DNA of 64,000 nt. Source: Paracoccus liaowanqingii. GTDB lineage: Bacteria > Pseudomonadota > Alphaproteobacteria > Rhodobacterales > Rhodobacteraceae. Made by a program: the position numbers and the translations under genes. Shown here in pieces: positions 8,910-17,529 of this stretch. The notes below the pieces were generated by a model. It worked only from the letters and a program-made list of their open reading frames with translations, made no database searches and was not told the origin of the DNA. The stretch lies in NCBI RefSeq assembly GCF_004683865.2, contig NZ_CP038439.1, positions 231,501 to 295,500 of the forward strand, given 5' to 3'. Position 1 is the first letter of the stretch. The number at the start of each line of letters is the position of its first letter.

Positions 8910-9830
8910 ATGAGCGTGATCTTGTATTCCCATGACAGCGCGGCGGCGCATGCGACCCCGGAGGGGCATCCCGAGCAGGTGGCGCGCCATGGCGCGGTCA
9001 TGGCCGGGCTGGAGGGGCTGGCGCTGGATCGCCGCGCGGCCCCCGTGGCGGAGGATGCCGAGGTGCTGCGCTGTCATCCCGCCGCCTATCTGGAAGGGTT
9101 GCGGGCGGCCGTTCCCTCGGACGGCGTGCGCCAGATCGATGCCGACACCTACCTGTCGCCGGGCGGCCTGGAGCCCGCCCTGCGCGCGGTCGGCGGCGCC
9201 TGCGCGGCGGTGGACGCGGTGCTGGCGGGCGAGGCGGGGGCGGCCTTTGTGGCCATGCGCCCGCCGGGCCACCATGCCGAGACGGCGACCGCGATGGGGT
9301 TCTGCCTGTTCGGCACCGTGGCCATCGCCGCCAAGCGGGCGCTGGATCACCACGGGCTGGACCGCGTGGCGGTGCTGGACTTCGACGTGCATCACGGCAA
9401 CGGCACGCAGGATCTGCTGTGGGACGAGGGGCGGGCCTTGTTCGTGTCCAGCCACCAGATGCCGCTGTATCCGGGCAGCGGCGCGGCGTCCGAGACGGGC
9501 GCGCAGGGGCAGGTGCTGAACCTGCCGCTGCCGCCGGGCTCGGACGGGGCTCTGGCGCAGGCGGAATGGGCGGGCGCGCTGCGGCGCATGGTCGCGTTCG
9601 CGCCGCAGCTGGTCATCGTCTCGGCCGGGTTCGACGCGCATCGCGACGATCCGCTGGCCCAGCTGGACTGGGAGGACGCGGACTTCGCCGCGCTGACCCG
9701 CGCGATCTGCAGGGCGGCGGCCGACTGCGGCGCCCCCGTGGTATCCTGTCTGGAAGGCGGCTATGATCTTGCGGCCTTGGAACGTTCGGTCCGGGCCCAT
9801 GTGACGGTGCTGTTGGAGGCCACGGAATGA
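8910..9830 (+). CDS. Histone deacetylase-family (acetoin/acetylpolyamine-type) amidohydrolase
   Basis: Zinc-dependent deacetylase-fold enzyme of 306 residues. The active-site HH dyad is in RPPGHH (GHH at 120-122), zinc ligands are in DFDVHHGNGT (157-166), and the third zinc aspartate is in SAGFDAHRDDP near 237-247. A late CLEGGYDL supplies the glycine-rich segment near the catalytic tyrosine position. Bacterial members deacetylate small amines such as acetylpolyamines, or unknown substrates. It is translationally coupled to xseB (ATGA overlap) and heads the xseB-ispA-dxs run, an arrangement I recall in other alphaproteobacteria. Substrate is unknown. Confidence 0.85.
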   Translation: MSVILYSHDSAAAHATPEGHPEQVARHGAVMAGLEGLALDRRAAPVAEDAEVLRCHPAAYLEGLRAAVPSDGVRQIDADTYLSPGGLEPALRAVGGACAAVDAVLAGEAGAAFVAMRPPGHHAETATAMGFCLFGTVAIAAKRALDHHGLDRVAVLDFDVHHGNGTQDLLWDEGRALFVSSHQMPLYPGSGAASETGAQGQVLNLPLPPGSDGALAQAEWAGALRRMVAFAPQLVIVSAGFDAHRDDPLAQLDWEDADFAALTRAICRAAADCGAPVVSCLEGGYDLAALERSVRAHVTVLLEATE

Positions 9831-10063
9831 GCGATATCACCACCCTCTCGTTCGAGGAGGCCATGCGCGAGCTGGAGGCCACGGTCGGCAAGCTGGAGAC
9901 CGGCGAGGCGACGCTGGAGGAATCCATCGCGCTGTACGAGCGGGGTGCGGCCCTGCGCGCACATTGCGAGGCCCGCCTGCGCGAGGCCGAGGAGCGGGTC
10001 GAGAAGATCACCCTGGCGGCGAACGGCCAGCCTGCGGGCGCCGAGCCGGTCGAGGGCCTGTGA
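9827..10063 (+). CDS. xseB: Exodeoxyribonuclease VII small subunit
   Basis: Small helical subunit (78 residues) of the DNA exonuclease XseAB, which degrades single-stranded DNA in the cytoplasm. The conserved signature SFEEAMRELEATVGKLETGE and the following LEESIALYERG are present. It overlaps both neighbours (ATGA upstream, TGATG downstream) in the xseB-ispA-dxs order also found in E. coli. Confidence 0.93.
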   Translation: MSDITTLSFEEAMRELEATVGKLETGEATLEESIALYERGAALRAHCEARLREAEERVEKITLAANGQPAGAEPVEGL

Positions 10064-10926
10064 TGCAGGACCGTCTGGCCCGGGTCCGGGCCGATGTGCA
10101 GGCCGAGCTGGATCGCGCGACCGGCACCCTGCCGGACGGCGATCTGTCCCGGGCCATGCGCTATGCCGTGCAGGGGGGCAAGCGGCTGCGGGCCTTCCTG
10201 GTGATGGAATCGGCGCGCCTGCACGGGGTGCCTGACGATGCCGCCCTGCCGGTGGCGGCGGCGGTCGAGGCGCTGCATGCCTACAGCCTGGTCCATGACG
10301 ACCTGCCTGCGATGGATGACGACGACCTGCGCCGGGGCCAGCCGACCGTGCATGTCCGCTGGTCAGAGGCGACCGCGATCCTGGCGGGCGACGCGCTGCA
10401 GACGCTGGCCTTCGAGCTGCTGGCGGATGCCCGCATCGGTACGGCCGATGCCCGGCTGCGGCTGGTGGCGGCGCTGGCCCGGGCCTCGGGCGCGCGGGGG
10501 ATGGTCTGGGGGCAGGCGCTGGACATCGCGGCCGAGACCGCCGGCACGCCGCTGGACCTGGAGGCCATCACCCGGCTGCAGGGCGGCAAGACCGGTGCGC
10601 TGATCCGCTTTGCCGCGACCGCCGGACCGCTGATCGCGGGGGACGATCCGGCGGCCTTGGACCGCTATGCCGATGCGCTTGGCCTGGCCTTCCAGATCGC
10701 CGACGACATCCTGGACGTGACCGGCAGCGAGGCCGCGACCGGCAAGCGCGTGGGCAAGGATGCGGGGGCCGGCAAGGCGACGTTCGTCTCGCTGCTGGGC
10801 CTGCCCGGCGCGCAGGCCGAGGCGCGGCGCCTGGTGGGTGTCGCGGACGCGGCGCTGCGTGATTATGGCGCAGCCGCCGGAAACTTGCGCGCCCTGTCGC
10901 GTTTCGTTATCGAGCGCGATACCTGA
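10063..10926 (+). CDS. ispA: Polyprenyl (farnesyl/geranylgeranyl) diphosphate synthase
   Basis: Condenses isopentenyl diphosphate with allylic diphosphates to make C15/C20 prenyl diphosphates. It has 287 residues. GGKRLR lies at 38-43, the first aspartate-rich motif [10 protein letters not shown] at 79-88, and the second, DDILD, near residue 216. Position between xseB and dxs supports the usual IspA role (farnesyl diphosphate). Chain length cannot be fixed from the motif alone. The ATG at 10063 overlaps the xseB stop. Confidence 0.92.
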   Translation: MQDRLARVRADVQAELDRATGTLPDGDLSRAMRYAVQGGKRLRAFLVMESARLHGVPDDAALPVAAAVEALHAYSLVHDDLPAMDDDDLRRGQPTVHVRWSEATAILAGDALQTLAFELLADARIGTADARLRLVAALARASGARGMVWGQALDIAAETAGTPLDLEAITRLQGGKTGALIRFAATAGPLIAGDDPAALDRYADALGLAFQIADDILDVTGSEAATGKRVGKDAGAGKATFVSLLGLPGAQAEARRLVGVADAALRDYGAAAGNLRALSRFVIERDT

Positions 10927-10953
10927 TCGCCCGTCCCGGAGGAGGGCCAGCCC

Positions 10954-12870
10954 ATGACCGACCGACCCAAGACGCCCCTGCTCGACCGTGTGTCGCTGCC
11001 GTCCGACCTCAAATCGTTGAGCGATGTCGAATTGCGCCATCTGGCCGACGAGCTGCGGTCCGAGACGATCAGTGCCGTCAGCGCGACCGGCGGCCATCTG
11101 GGCGCGGGTCTGGGCGTGGTCGAGCTGACCGTGGCGCTGCATGCCGTCTTCGACACGCCGCGCGACAAGCTGATCTGGGATGTCGGCCACCAGTGCTATC
11201 CCCACAAGATCCTGACCGGGCGGCGCGACCGCATCCGCACGCTGCGCATGGGCGGCGGGCTGGCGGGCTTCACCAAGCGGGCGGAAAGCCCCTACGATCC
11301 GTTCGGGGCGGGCCATTCCTCGACCTCGATCAGCGCGGCCCTGGGCTTTGCCATGGCTCGCGAGTTGGGCGGCGACCCGGGAGATGCGATCGCCGTCATC
11401 GGCGACGGCGCGATGAGCGCGGGCATGGCCTATGAGGCGCTGAACAATGCGGGCCACGAGGGCAAGCGGCTGTTCGTGATCCTGAACGACAATGAGATGT
11501 CGATCGCTCCGCCGGTTGGCGCGATGTCCTCGTATCTGACGCGGCTTTATGCCGGTGGACCCTTTCAGGAGCTGAAGGCCGTGGCCAAGGGGGCTGTGGG
11601 CATGCTGCCCGACGCGCTGCAGGAAGGCGCGCGCCGGGCCAAGGAGATGCTCAAGGGCATGACGGTCGGCGGCACCCTGTTCGAGGAGCTGGGCTTTTCC
11701 TATATCGGTCCGGTTGACGGGCATGACATGGAACAGTTGCTGCCGCTGCTGCGCACCTTGCGGGCGCGGGCGGACGGGCCGGTCCTGATCCATGTCGTCA
11801 CCAAGAAGGGCAAAGGCTATGCCCCGGCCGAGGCGGCGGCCGACCGGGGCCATGCGACGGGCAAATTCGACGTGGTGACGGGCGTTCAGGCCAAGGCGAA
11901 ATCCAACGCGCCAAGCTATACCGCCGTCTTCGCGCAGGCGCTTATCGACGAGGCCGCCCGCGACGACCGCATCCTGGGTGTCACGGCGGCCATGCCGGAC
12001 GGGACGGGGCTCAAGCAGTTCGCGCAGCGCTTTCCGCGCCGCTGCTTCGACGTGGGAATCGCCGAACAACATGCGGTGACCTTCTCCGCCGGGCTGGCGG
12101 CGGGGGGGATGAAGCCCTTCTGCGCGATCTATTCGACCTTCCTGCAGCGCGGCTATGATCAGGTCGTCCATGACGTGGCGGTCCAGAACCTTCCGGTGCG
12201 CTTCGCCATCGACCGTGCGGGGCTGGTGGGCCAGGACGGCCCGACCCATTCGGGCGCCTATGACATCGCCTTTCTGGCCAACCTGCCGGGCTTCGTGGTG
12301 ATGGCCGCCGCCGACGAGGCGGAACTGGTCCATATGGTGGCCACCGCCGCCGCCCATGACAGCGGACCCATCGCCTTCCGCTTTCCACGCGGCGAGGGCA
12401 CCGGGGTGGAGATGCCCGAGCGCGGGCAGGTCCTGCCCATCGGCAAGGGCCGCATGATCGCCGAGGGCAAGACGGTCGCCATCCTGTCCTTCGGCACCCG
12501 CCTGTCCGAGGTGATGGCCGCCCGCGAGGCGCTGATGGCCCGCGGCATCACGCCGACCGTGGCGGATGCGCGCTTCGCCAAGCCCCTGGACCGTGACCTG
12601 ATCCTGCGTCTGGCCCGCGATCACGAGGCGCTGATCACCATCGAGGAGGGCGCCGTCGGCGGCTTCGGCAGCCATGTGGCCCAGCTTCTGGCCGAGGAGG
12701 GGGTCTTCGACAGCGGTTTGCGCTTCCGGTCGATGGTCCTGCCCGATGCCTTCGTGGACCATGACGCCCCGCAGGCGATGTACGATACCTCGGCCCTGAA
12801 CGCCCGCCATATCGAGGCGAAGGTGCTGTCGGTTCTGGGCGTCGGCTCGCTTGACACGCGCCGCGCTTGA
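10954..12870 (+). CDS. dxs: 1-deoxy-D-xylulose-5-phosphate synthase
   Basis: Thiamine-diphosphate enzyme of the MEP pathway. It joins pyruvate and glyceraldehyde-3-phosphate, supplying precursors for IspA just upstream. It has 638 residues. The N-terminal domain shows [15 protein letters not shown] and the TPP/Mg motif GDGAMSAG (150-157) with NNA nearby. The central pyrimidine-binding domain has [12 protein letters not shown], whose Glu is the usual TPP activator. A GGAGG site precedes the ATG. The gene converges on fliP with 34 bp between stops. Confidence 0.95.
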   Translation: MTDRPKTPLLDRVSLPSDLKSLSDVELRHLADELRSETISAVSATGGHLGAGLGVVELTVALHAVFDTPRDKLIWDVGHQCYPHKILTGRRDRIRTLRMGGGLAGFTKRAESPYDPFGAGHSSTSISAALGFAMARELGGDPGDAIAVIGDGAMSAGMAYEALNNAGHEGKRLFVILNDNEMSIAPPVGAMSSYLTRLYAGGPFQELKAVAKGAVGMLPDALQEGARRAKEMLKGMTVGGTLFEELGFSYIGPVDGHDMEQLLPLLRTLRARADGPVLIHVVTKKGKGYAPAEAAADRGHATGKFDVVTGVQAKAKSNAPSYTAVFAQALIDEAARDDRILGVTAAMPDGTGLKQFAQRFPRRCFDVGIAEQHAVTFSAGLAAGGMKPFCAIYSTFLQRGYDQVVHDVAVQNLPVRFAIDRAGLVGQDGPTHSGAYDIAFLANLPGFVVMAAADEAELVHMVATAAAHDSGPIAFRFPRGEGTGVEMPERGQVLPIGKGRMIAEGKTVAILSFGTRLSEVMAAREALMARGITPTVADARFAKPLDRDLILRLARDHEALITIEEGAVGGFGSHVAQLLAEEGVFDSGLRFRSMVLPDAFVDHDAPQAMYDTSALNARHIEAKVLSVLGVGSLDTRRA

Positions 12871-12904
12871 CCCCGGGCAGGCCCCGGCGGCTTGGACCCC
12901 GCCC

Positions 12905-13606
12905 CTATCCATAGCTGCGCACCAGCGCCCCCGCGATCATGCCCCACCCGTCGACGACGACGAAGAAGGCCAGCTTGAAGGGCAGCGAGACAACCACCGG
13001 CGGCAGCATCATCATGCCCATCGACATCAGCACCGCTGCCACGACCAGATCGATGATCAGGAAGGGCAGGGCGATCAGGAAGCCGATCTCGAAGGCGCGC
13101 TGGATCTCGGACAGCATGAACGAAGGGATCAGCACCGACAGCCGATCCGGGGGCCCGGCCCCGGGCGCGATTTCGGCCAGGTTCGCCAAGGTGCCCGGAT
13201 CGGTGCGGGCTGCCATGAAGCCTTGGAACGGCTGGATTCCTCGCTGGAAGGCCTCGGCGATGTCGATCTGACCCTGCTGCAAGGGCAGGCCCGCCACCTG
13301 CCAGGCTTCGCGCAAGACGGGATCCATGATGAACCACGTCAGAAAGAGCGCCAGGCTGATGATCAGCATGTTCGGAGGCGACTGCTGCAGCCCGATGGAC
13401 TGGCGCAGGATCGACAGGACCGTGACGATGAACGGAAAGGCCGTCACCATGATGGCGATGCCGGGAGCCAGCGATAGGGCCGTCAGCAGCAGGACCAGCG
13501 TCACCGCGTTCTCGCCCAGGCCGGGACCGAGCGCCTCGCCCAGCCCCTGCCCGGCGGCGGTCGTGGGCAGCATCACCCAAGTCAGCAGAAGGGCCAGACG
13601 GATCAC
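12905..13606 (-). CDS. fliP: Flagellar biosynthetic protein FliP (export gate)
   Basis: Core membrane protein of the flagellar type III export gate, 233 residues. The GTG at 13606 was chosen because it overlaps the fliN stop as GTGA and starts a cleavable-looking signal (VIRLALLLTWVMLPTTAAGQG). The family segments PPNMLIISLALFLTWFIM and the C-terminal DLVVAAVLMSMGMMMLPP are present. FliP normally works with FliQ, FliR, FlhA and FlhB; fliR, flhA and flhB are in this window but no fliQ was found. Last gene of the leftward fliF-fliH-fliN-fliP run. Confidence 0.93.
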   Translation of the reverse strand: MIRLALLLTWVMLPTTAAGQGLGEALGPGLGENAVTLVLLLTALSLAPGIAIMVTAFPFIVTVLSILRQSIGLQQSPPNMLIISLALFLTWFIMDPVLREAWQVAGLPLQQGQIDIAEAFQRGIQPFQGFMAARTDPGTLANLAEIAPGAGPPDRLSVLIPSFMLSEIQRAFEIGFLIALPFLIIDLVVAAVLMSMGMMMLPPVVVSLPFKLAFFVVVDGWGMIAGALVRSYG

Positions 13607-13860
13607 GGCGTCCCCGACGCCGCCACCACCCGCACGCACAGCCGGTCCTCGGTTCCGCCATCGCCGGTCAGTTCGCCGCGCGCGATGACCTTGTCTCCGA
13701 TGCAGATCTCGACCCCGTCCTCGATGGCCTGATCCAGCACCAGCACATCGTCGGGACGCAGCGCCGACAATTGTGAAACGGTCTGTCGCGTGCGGCCGAG
13801 GCGGATGGTCACCTCGACCTGGATCGTGTCGGTGTCGATCAGATGCTTCAGGGCGTCCAT
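13603..13860 (-). CDS. fliN: Flagellar motor switch protein FliN, short form
   Basis: Cytoplasmic C-ring protein of 85 residues, essentially only the SpoA domain: IQVEVTIRLGRTRQTVSQLSAL, then VLVLDQAIEDGVEICIGDKVIARGEL. E. coli FliN (137 residues) has an N-terminal extension missing here, as in several alphaproteobacteria. It overlaps the fliH-like gene upstream by 13 bp and fliP downstream by 4 bp. Confidence 0.9.
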   Translation of the reverse strand: MDALKHLIDTDTIQVEVTIRLGRTRQTVSQLSALRPDDVLVLDQAIEDGVEICIGDKVIARGELTGDGGTEDRLCVRVVAASGTP

Positions 13861-14423
13861 GTCCCGTCCTCCTCGGTGATTTCTGCGATCAGGGCGCGGA
13901 TGCTGTCGGCGATGTCCTGGGGGGCAAGCTCGATACGGCCGCCCTGCAGCGTGACGGAGATGCGGTCCAAGGCGATCTCGTCAAGGACGATGCCGTCCAG
14001 ACCGGCCACATCCATGCAGTGCTGAACCATCGGGCGCAGCCCGCTGCCGCAGGCGATCCGGGCACTTAACGGGTCCGCGCGTTGCGACAGGCGCAGCAGT
14101 TCGGCCTGCAACGCCTCTTCCAGGCGGCGCGAGGACCGGGGCGGCGCCATCAGGTCCAGGATCTGATGCAGAAGCGGGGACAAGGCCTCGACGGCCTCCT
14201 GCCGCAACCTGTGGCGGCGGGCCTCGTCCTCAGCCAGGCTGTCGGCCAGCCGATGCAGGCTGTCCTGCAGCGCCCGCAGCCCCGCATCCTCGGCCTCGGC
14301 CTGCGCAGCCGACTGGCCGTTGGCGAAGGCCTGATCCAGATCCGCGCGGCTGAAGGTCACCTCGACCGGCCGCCTGGCCACCGCATCGGAAAAGGATTCT
14401 AATTTAAACATCGCAAGGCTCAA
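13848..14423 (-). CDS. fliH: FliH-like flagellar assembly protein
   Basis: A 191-residue, Glu/Ala/Leu-rich protein. The ~50-120 region is strongly helical, with a C-terminal domain (LDGIVLDEIALDRISVTLQGGRIELAPQ pattern) resembling the FliH/YscL fold that regulates the export ATPase FliI. The call rests on position between fliF and fliN and on general shape, not on a sharp motif. Start: an AAGGAG site lies 8 nt before a TTG at 14423, which overlaps the fliF stop (TTGA). The next ATG (14411) is too far from that site, so TTG is preferred. Confidence 0.6.
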   Translation of the reverse strand: MSLAMFKLESFSDAVARRPVEVTFSRADLDQAFANGQSAAQAEAEDAGLRALQDSLHRLADSLAEDEARRHRLRQEAVEALSPLLHQILDLMAPPRSSRRLEEALQAELLRLSQRADPLSARIACGSGLRPMVQHCMDVAGLDGIVLDEIALDRISVTLQGGRIELAPQDIADSIRALIAEITEEDGTWTP

Positions 14424-16033
14424 TTCACGCTCTCCTTGTTGTCGATCCAGCCCGACAGGATCTTGACGCTTCCCTCATGACGCTCCTTCATCATCGCCTT
14501 GAGGCGGGCCACGGGATCGGCCGAGGGCAGGGCGAGGGGCTCGACTCCTGCGAAATCGAAGGGCGCGATCCGGGGGTGATCGGGCGAGGTGGAAAAGTCC
14601 TCGTTGATGAAGCCGTCCAGCCCACCGGACATCGGCGACATCATCGGTGCCATCATCGCCATCGGGGGCATCGGCGGCAGGCTGTCATCCAGCATCGGGG
14701 CCGCTGGCTGGGACCGGCTGCGCAGCATCGGGCGCAGGACCGCCAAGATGATGGCCAGCGCAAAGATCCCGATCAGCGCGATCCGTGCCAGATCGTTCAA
14801 AGCCAGCCGGTCCAGGAAACCGGGCGCCGCCAGCGTGCCGCCCTCGCCCAGGCTGGCGAAGGGCAGCGACTTGACGGTGATCAGGTCGCCCCGCGCCGCG
14901 TCAAAACCTACCGCCGAGGCGACCAGTTCGCGCAGAGTCTCCAGTTCGGCATCCGGGCGGGGGGCCAACGTCGTCTGACCCTCGGCATCGGTCTGGGGCA
15001 CGCCGTTGACCAGCACCGCGACCGTCAGGCGCCGGGTCGCGCCGGGTTGACGTTGCACCTCGCGGGTGGTGCGGCTGACCTCGTAATTGGCCTGGCTGCG
15101 GTTTTCGGCCCGTGCGCTCTGGCTGCTGTCGCCCGGCTGCTCCTCGGCATCGGGCAGGTTCGAGGCCGCCGTGACGGCCCCGGTGCCGGTCGAATTGCTC
15201 TCGTCCGTGGTCTCTTCGGTGACGGTCGAGATCAGCGCCCGCTGCTCGGGGTCGAAGCGCTGTTCGGTCAGCAGTTCGGTTTCCGTCATCAGGTCCAGGT
15301 TCAGCTCGACGATGGCATTGCCGACCCCGACATGCGGCTCAAGGATGCGTTCGACATTGCGCTTCATCTCGGCCGCGCGGTCGGCCCCGGTCTGATCCTC
15401 GGTCGAGGCGACGATGCCGCGCTGCGAATCGATCACGGTCACGCGGTCCGGCTGCATCCCCGGCACTCCGGACGAGATCAGGTATTTCAGCGAGGCCGCC
15501 TGATCGCGGCTGATCGGCTGGCCGTTCGTGGTCAGCGTGACCGAGGCGCTGCCGTTCCGGTCGCGCCGATAGCCGCGCCCGGTGTCCAGCGCCAGATGCA
15601 CGCGCGCCGTCTGGACGTTGGGCAGGGCCAGGATCGTGCGCGCCAGCTCGCCCTCCTTGGCACGCCAATAGGCGGCGTCGAACATCTGCGAGGTGGTGCC
15701 GAATCCCGACATGCCGTCCAGCAGCTCGTATCCGGTGCTGCCGGCCGCGGGCAGTCCCTGCGCCGCCAGGTCCATGCGCAGCCGGTCGCGCTGGTCGACC
15801 GCCACCCAGATGGCATCGCCGCGCACCTCGTAGGGAACGCCGACCCGCTCGATCCCGGCGATCACCTCACCGGCCTGGGCAGAGTCGAGCCCCCCATAGA
15901 TCAGGGCCATGCTGGGCCGGCTGGCCAGCCAGCCGAACAGCGCGATCACCAGAAATGCGCCCAGAAAGGCCGCCCCCAGGATCACCCGCTGTTGAGAGCT
16001 TCGCTCGTTCCAGTAGTCCTGCAGTTTTTGCAA
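14420..16033 (-). CDS. fliF: Flagellar M-ring protein FliF
   Basis: Forms the MS ring in the inner membrane, on which rotor and export gate assemble. It has 537 residues. The first membrane helix is near residues 18-40 (VILGAAFLGAFLVIALFGW). Ring-building YscJ/FliF domains follow, with typical QGLPAAGSTGYELLD and RVHLALDTG. The second helix is near 435-455 (ARIALIGIFALAIILAVL), with a short C-terminal tail for FliG. I chose the TTG at 16033 because an AAAGGA site sits 6 nt upstream. Another in-frame TTG at 16078 would add 15 basic residues without a good ribosome site. Confidence 0.93.
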   Translation of the reverse strand: MQKLQDYWNERSSQQRVILGAAFLGAFLVIALFGWLASRPSMALIYGGLDSAQAGEVIAGIERVGVPYEVRGDAIWVAVDQRDRLRMDLAAQGLPAAGSTGYELLDGMSGFGTTSQMFDAAYWRAKEGELARTILALPNVQTARVHLALDTGRGYRRDRNGSASVTLTTNGQPISRDQAASLKYLISSGVPGMQPDRVTVIDSQRGIVASTEDQTGADRAAEMKRNVERILEPHVGVGNAIVELNLDLMTETELLTEQRFDPEQRALISTVTEETTDESNSTGTGAVTAASNLPDAEEQPGDSSQSARAENRSQANYEVSRTTREVQRQPGATRRLTVAVLVNGVPQTDAEGQTTLAPRPDAELETLRELVASAVGFDAARGDLITVKSLPFASLGEGGTLAAPGFLDRLALNDLARIALIGIFALAIILAVLRPMLRSRSQPAAPMLDDSLPPMPPMAMMAPMMSPMSGGLDGFINEDFSTSPDHPRIAPFDFAGVEPLALPSADPVARLKAMMKERHEGSVKILSGWIDNKESVN

Positions 16034-16093
16034 AACCGTTCCTTTCGAATCAGCGCGTCGGGGTCGTCTGACCTTCAAATGCCATGGCCGGTG

Positions 16094-16108
16094 TTAAGAT
16101 TTGGTTAG
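16094..16108. promoter_or_regulatory. CtrA-type binding site in the fliF/fliL divergent control region
   Basis: TTAA-GATTTGG-TTAG fits the alphaproteobacterial CtrA box TTAA-N7-TTAA with one mismatch, and keeps the G before the second half (GTTAG). CtrA controls flagellar genes in Caulobacter and several Rhodobacteraceae. The site lies 43 bp upstream of the fliL start and 61 bp from fliF, so it could serve both operons. Confidence 0.5.
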
Positions 16109-16150
16109 TCGCAAGCTGGTATCTCCATCCTGTCAGGACGGAGAATCACG

Positions 16151-16627
16151 ATGACCGAACCCGCGGCCCTGCCGGCCGAAAAGAAGCGCGGAAAGAAGGG
16201 GTTGCTGATGGTGATCCTGGCGACCGCTCTTCTGGGCGGGGCCGGGTTCGTCTCGACCTTCCTGGGGTTCTGGTCGCCCGGCGCGATGCTGTCCGGCCCG
16301 GCCGAGCCGCCGCCCTCCGGCGCACATCTGAGCGTCGAGTTCGTCGAGGTGCCCACGATCGAGATCATCGTGCCCGGGGGGCGCGCCCGCAGCATGGTCA
16401 TGTCGGCCACGATCGAGACGGACAGCCACCACAAGGGCCAGGTCACGCATCTGATGCCCCGGGTCTCGGATGCCTTCACGACCTTCCTCTCGGGCGTCGA
16501 TCCCGCCGCCTATGACAAGCGCGGGGTGCTGGAGGTGATCCGCGCCGAACTGGTCACCCGCTCGCGCTTCGTCCTGGGCGAAGAGCCGGTCAAGGACCTT
16601 CTGATCACGGAGTTTCGATTCAAATGA
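16151..16627 (+). CDS. fliL: Flagellar basal body-associated protein FliL
   Basis: Single-pass inner-membrane protein of 158 residues that surrounds the stator and supports torque. A basic N-terminus (EKKRGKKG) precedes one membrane helix (about 20-38, LLMVILATALLGGAGFVSTFL). The periplasmic FliL domain ends in the usual KDLLITEFRFK. First gene of the rightward flagellar operon; it overlaps the next gene by 4 bp (ATGA). Confidence 0.9.
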   Translation: MTEPAALPAEKKRGKKGLLMVILATALLGGAGFVSTFLGFWSPGAMLSGPAEPPPSGAHLSVEFVEVPTIEIIVPGGRARSMVMSATIETDSHHKGQVTHLMPRVSDAFTTFLSGVDPAAYDKRGVLEVIRAELVTRSRFVLGEEPVKDLLITEFRFK

Positions 16628-16977
16628 CGATGGACCAACTGATGCAGGGGATGCTGCTGCTGGCCTGCCTGGGACTGGGGCTGTTCTGCCTGACGCTGGC
16701 CCGCCGCCTGCGCAAGCTGAACGATCTGGAAACCGGCCTGGGCGGCGCGATCGCCGTGATGGCCGCCGAGGTCGACCGGCTGGAACGGGCGATCCGCTCG
16801 GCCCGTGACGAGGCGATGGAGGCCAGCAGCCGTCTGGCCGACGAGATCGAGACCGCGCGGCGTGAACGCGCGATCTGGGACCTGCGCCAGCGGATCGGCG
16901 CCGCTGCTGCCGAGGCGCCACCGCCCGCGTCCGCTCAACGCCGGTTGCGCAAGCGGTCCGAGGTGACCCATGGCTAG
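16624..16977 (+). CDS. Small membrane coiled-coil protein of the flagellar cluster (DUF6468-like)
   Basis: A 117-residue protein with an N-terminal membrane helix (about 7-25, GMLLLACLGLGLFCLTLAR). A long charged helix with heptad-like spacing follows (LGGAIAVMAAEVDRLERAIR onward), then a basic tail. The position between fliL and motE and the layout match what I remember as DUF6468 in alphaproteobacterial flagellar loci. It overlaps both neighbours. Role unknown; a stator- or MotE-associated part is a reasonable guess. Confidence 0.65.
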   Translation: MTMDQLMQGMLLLACLGLGLFCLTLARRLRKLNDLETGLGGAIAVMAAEVDRLERAIRSARDEAMEASSRLADEIETARRERAIWDLRQRIGAAAAEAPPPASAQRRLRKRSEVTHG

Positions 16978-17518
16978 GCCCCTGTTGCCGGCGCTGACGC
17001 TGCTCTTCGCGCTGCCCGCCGGGGCCATGCTGTGGCAGGGGGCCGATCTGTCGCGCCTCTTCTCGACCGTCGCCGTTGCGGCCCCCGCCGACCTGCTGGA
17101 CGGCTGTGGCGATGTCCCCGAGGCCGTGGCCCTGGCTGAGGAGCTGCGCGACCGGGCCCTCCGCATCGAACGCTACATGGCGTCGCTGGACGCCAAGAAG
17201 GCCGAGATCGCCGAGGCCGAGGCAAGCCTGCGCGACCATCTGGGCGACCTGCGGGCGCAGAAAGGCCGCACGAACGCCGATCGCGACGGCGCGACCCAGG
17301 CCGTGCGGACCGATATCGACCGGCTGATCGCCCTCTACGACCAGATGAAGCCGGCCGAGGCCGCCGCCATCCTGACCAACCTTCCCGCCGATTTCGCGGC
17401 CGAGATCCTGATGCGCGTCCAGCCCGAAGCCGGCGCCCGCATCATCGCCGCCGTCGATCCCCGCCAAGCCGCGCTGCTGACCGCCCAGATGGGCGCGCGC
17501 AGCGTCCGCACCCCATAA
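16970..17518 (+). CDS. motE: MotE-like flagellar motility protein
   Basis: A 182-residue exported or membrane-anchored protein. An N-terminal hydrophobic signal (about 3-20) is followed by a coiled-coil stretch (about 50-105). The C-terminal helical repeat, MKPAEAAAILTNLP onward, resembles the N-terminal domain of the Mg transporter MgtE. This layout defines MotE, the periplasmic chaperone for MotC in Sinorhizobium. Placement directly before motA supports it. No MotC gene is seen nearby. Confidence 0.75.
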   Translation: MARPLLPALTLLFALPAGAMLWQGADLSRLFSTVAVAAPADLLDGCGDVPEAVALAEELRDRALRIERYMASLDAKKAEIAEAEASLRDHLGDLRAQKGRTNADRDGATQAVRTDIDRLIALYDQMKPAEAAAILTNLPADFAAEILMRVQPEAGARIIAAVDPRQAALLTAQMGARSVRTP

Positions 17519-17529
17519 GGACAAGCATC

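Noticed and set aside
10363..12912. An 849-codon open frame on the minus strand
   Set aside because: It is antisense to ispA and dxs, both complete and motif-rich; composition is Arg/Gln/His-rich with no domain.
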